Positions 13,408-13,923 of a stretch of 13,923 nucleotides of DNA are shown here, one piece after another. How positions within the stretch are numbered: position 1 is the stretch's first letter; each line of letters begins with the position of its first letter. Origin of the DNA: JAKFWF01 sp031401535 (GTDB lineage Bacteria > Pseudomonadota > Alphaproteobacteria > Rhizobiales > Hyphomicrobiaceae); contig JANNRP010000048.1 in assembly GCA_031401535.1 (NCBI GenBank), positions 1-13,923 on the forward strand, in the 5' to 3' direction. The translations under genes and the position numbers were made by a program. The notes beneath the pieces were generated by a model. It was not told the origin of the DNA. It saw only the letters and a program-made list of their open reading frames with translations, and made no database searches.

Positions 13408-13923
13408 ACGATCGGCTCGAATGGGCGGCACACGCCAGGGATTGGCCGAATGCCGAGGCCAGTAAATTTGTGCGTGCGGGTGGCCTCGACTGGCATGTGC
13501 AGCGGCTTGGGTCTGGACCAGCACTGCTGATGTTGCACGGCACGGGTTCGTCGACCCACTCATGGCGCGGGCTGCTGCCCTTATTGGCCCAACATTTCTC
13601 GATTATTGCGCCCGATCTGCCTGGACACGCCTTCACGTCGTCGCCGGCACCTTCGGGTATGTCACTGCCCGGCATGGCTGCCGCAGTCGGCGACCTGATC
13701 CACGCGCTTGATATCAAGCCTGCCGTGGCGGTCGGCCACTCCGCTGGTGCGGCTATTCTAGTGCGCATGAGCCTCGACAGTCTGTTGCCCGTGCCCCATC
13801 AACTGATTGGTCTCAACGGCGCTCTGTTGCCGTTGCGCGGCATTGCCGGACAGTTTTTTTCGCCCCTCGCCAAAATGCTGACGCTGAACCCCTTCATGCC
13901 CCGACTTGTTGCCTGGCGCGCGG
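13404..13923 (+). CDS. bchO: Alpha/beta hydrolase-fold magnesium chelatase accessory protein BchO (3' end outside window)
   Basis: The first 173 residues of the alpha/beta-hydrolase-fold protein found in the bchIDO operon are visible, and the frame is open to the last base. BchO is associated with the magnesium chelatase step, but its reaction is not established. Recognisable marks are the N-terminal DWPNAEASKFVRAGGLDWHVQ, an oxyanion-type LHGTGSSTHSWR, APDLPGHAFTS, MSLPGMA, and the nucleophile elbow GHSAG with Ser113. The catalytic acid and His would lie in the missing C-terminal part. ATG at 13404 overlaps the bchD stop as ATGA, which fixes the start. Confidence 0.93.
   Translation, partial: MNDRLEWAAHARDWPNAEASKFVRAGGLDWHVQRLGSGPALLMLHGTGSSTHSWRGLLPLLAQHFSIIAPDLPGHAFTSSPAPSGMSLPGMAAAVGDLIHALDIKPAVAVGHSAGAAILVRMSLDSLLPVPHQLIGLNGALLPLRGIAGQFFSPLAKMLTLNPFMPRLVAWRA

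Noticed and set aside
13175..13768. 197-codon minus-strand open frame opposite bchD/bchO
   Set aside because: It crosses the bchD-bchO junction, both of which are clearly coding on the plus strand, and has no domain or start signal.
1..13923. CRISPR arrays, tRNA/rRNA genes, insertion sequences, toxin-antitoxin or phage-defence genes
   Set aside because: No regularly spaced repeats, tRNA cloverleaf, transposase or nuclease motifs were recognised anywhere in the window by eye.

Overview
The window looks like the chromosome of a phototrophic purple bacterium, most likely an alphaproteobacterium. The evidence is a bchI-bchD-bchO operon for bacteriochlorophyll synthesis (11-14 kb), preceded by a PpsR/CrtJ-type operator, and a pgsA-moaD-moaE operon, an order I associate with Alphaproteobacteria. 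The genus cannot be fixed by reading alone. No rRNA, tRNA, CRISPR array, transposase or phage gene was seen.

Layout, left to right. Positions 1-261 hold the 3' end of an unrecognised gene, followed by two competing hairpins. A convergent gene (305-2980, minus) encodes an 891-residue membrane protein with a periplasmic sensor, PAS, GGDEF and EAL domains, so it should make and/or degrade cyclic di-GMP. A 388-bp divergent intergenic region with three palindromes separates it from pxpB-pxpC (3369-5158), two subunits of the ATP-dependent 5-oxoprolinase. The third subunit gene, pxpA, is not in the window. A 233-bp AT-rich gap leads to an uncharacterised 280-residue protein (5392-6234), which may be a distant DIT1/PvcA (isocyanide synthase) relative. 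Then come a TauE/SafE (TSUP) exporter (6306-7040), a CREST-family ceramidase-like membrane hydrolase (7132-7836) and a QmcA/stomatin-type SPFH protein (7940-8923).

On the minus strand, pgsA (phosphatidylglycerophosphate synthase), moaD and moaE (molybdopterin synthase subunits) form a compact operon at 10223-8907. Its last gene overlaps qmcA tail to tail by 17 bp. Divergent from pgsA, bchI, bchD and bchO are joined by two ATGA stop/start overlaps and run off the right edge. BchI and BchD are two of the three subunits of magnesium chelatase, which inserts Mg2+ into protoporphyrin IX. BchO is an alpha/beta-hydrolase-fold partner of that step.

The photosynthesis genes therefore begin abruptly beside housekeeping genes, so this is probably one edge of the photosynthesis gene cluster. 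The strongest regulatory signal is TGTC-N10-GACA at 10496-10513, just upstream of bchI. The least explained part is the AT-rich stretch at 5159-6234 and the protein it encodes.
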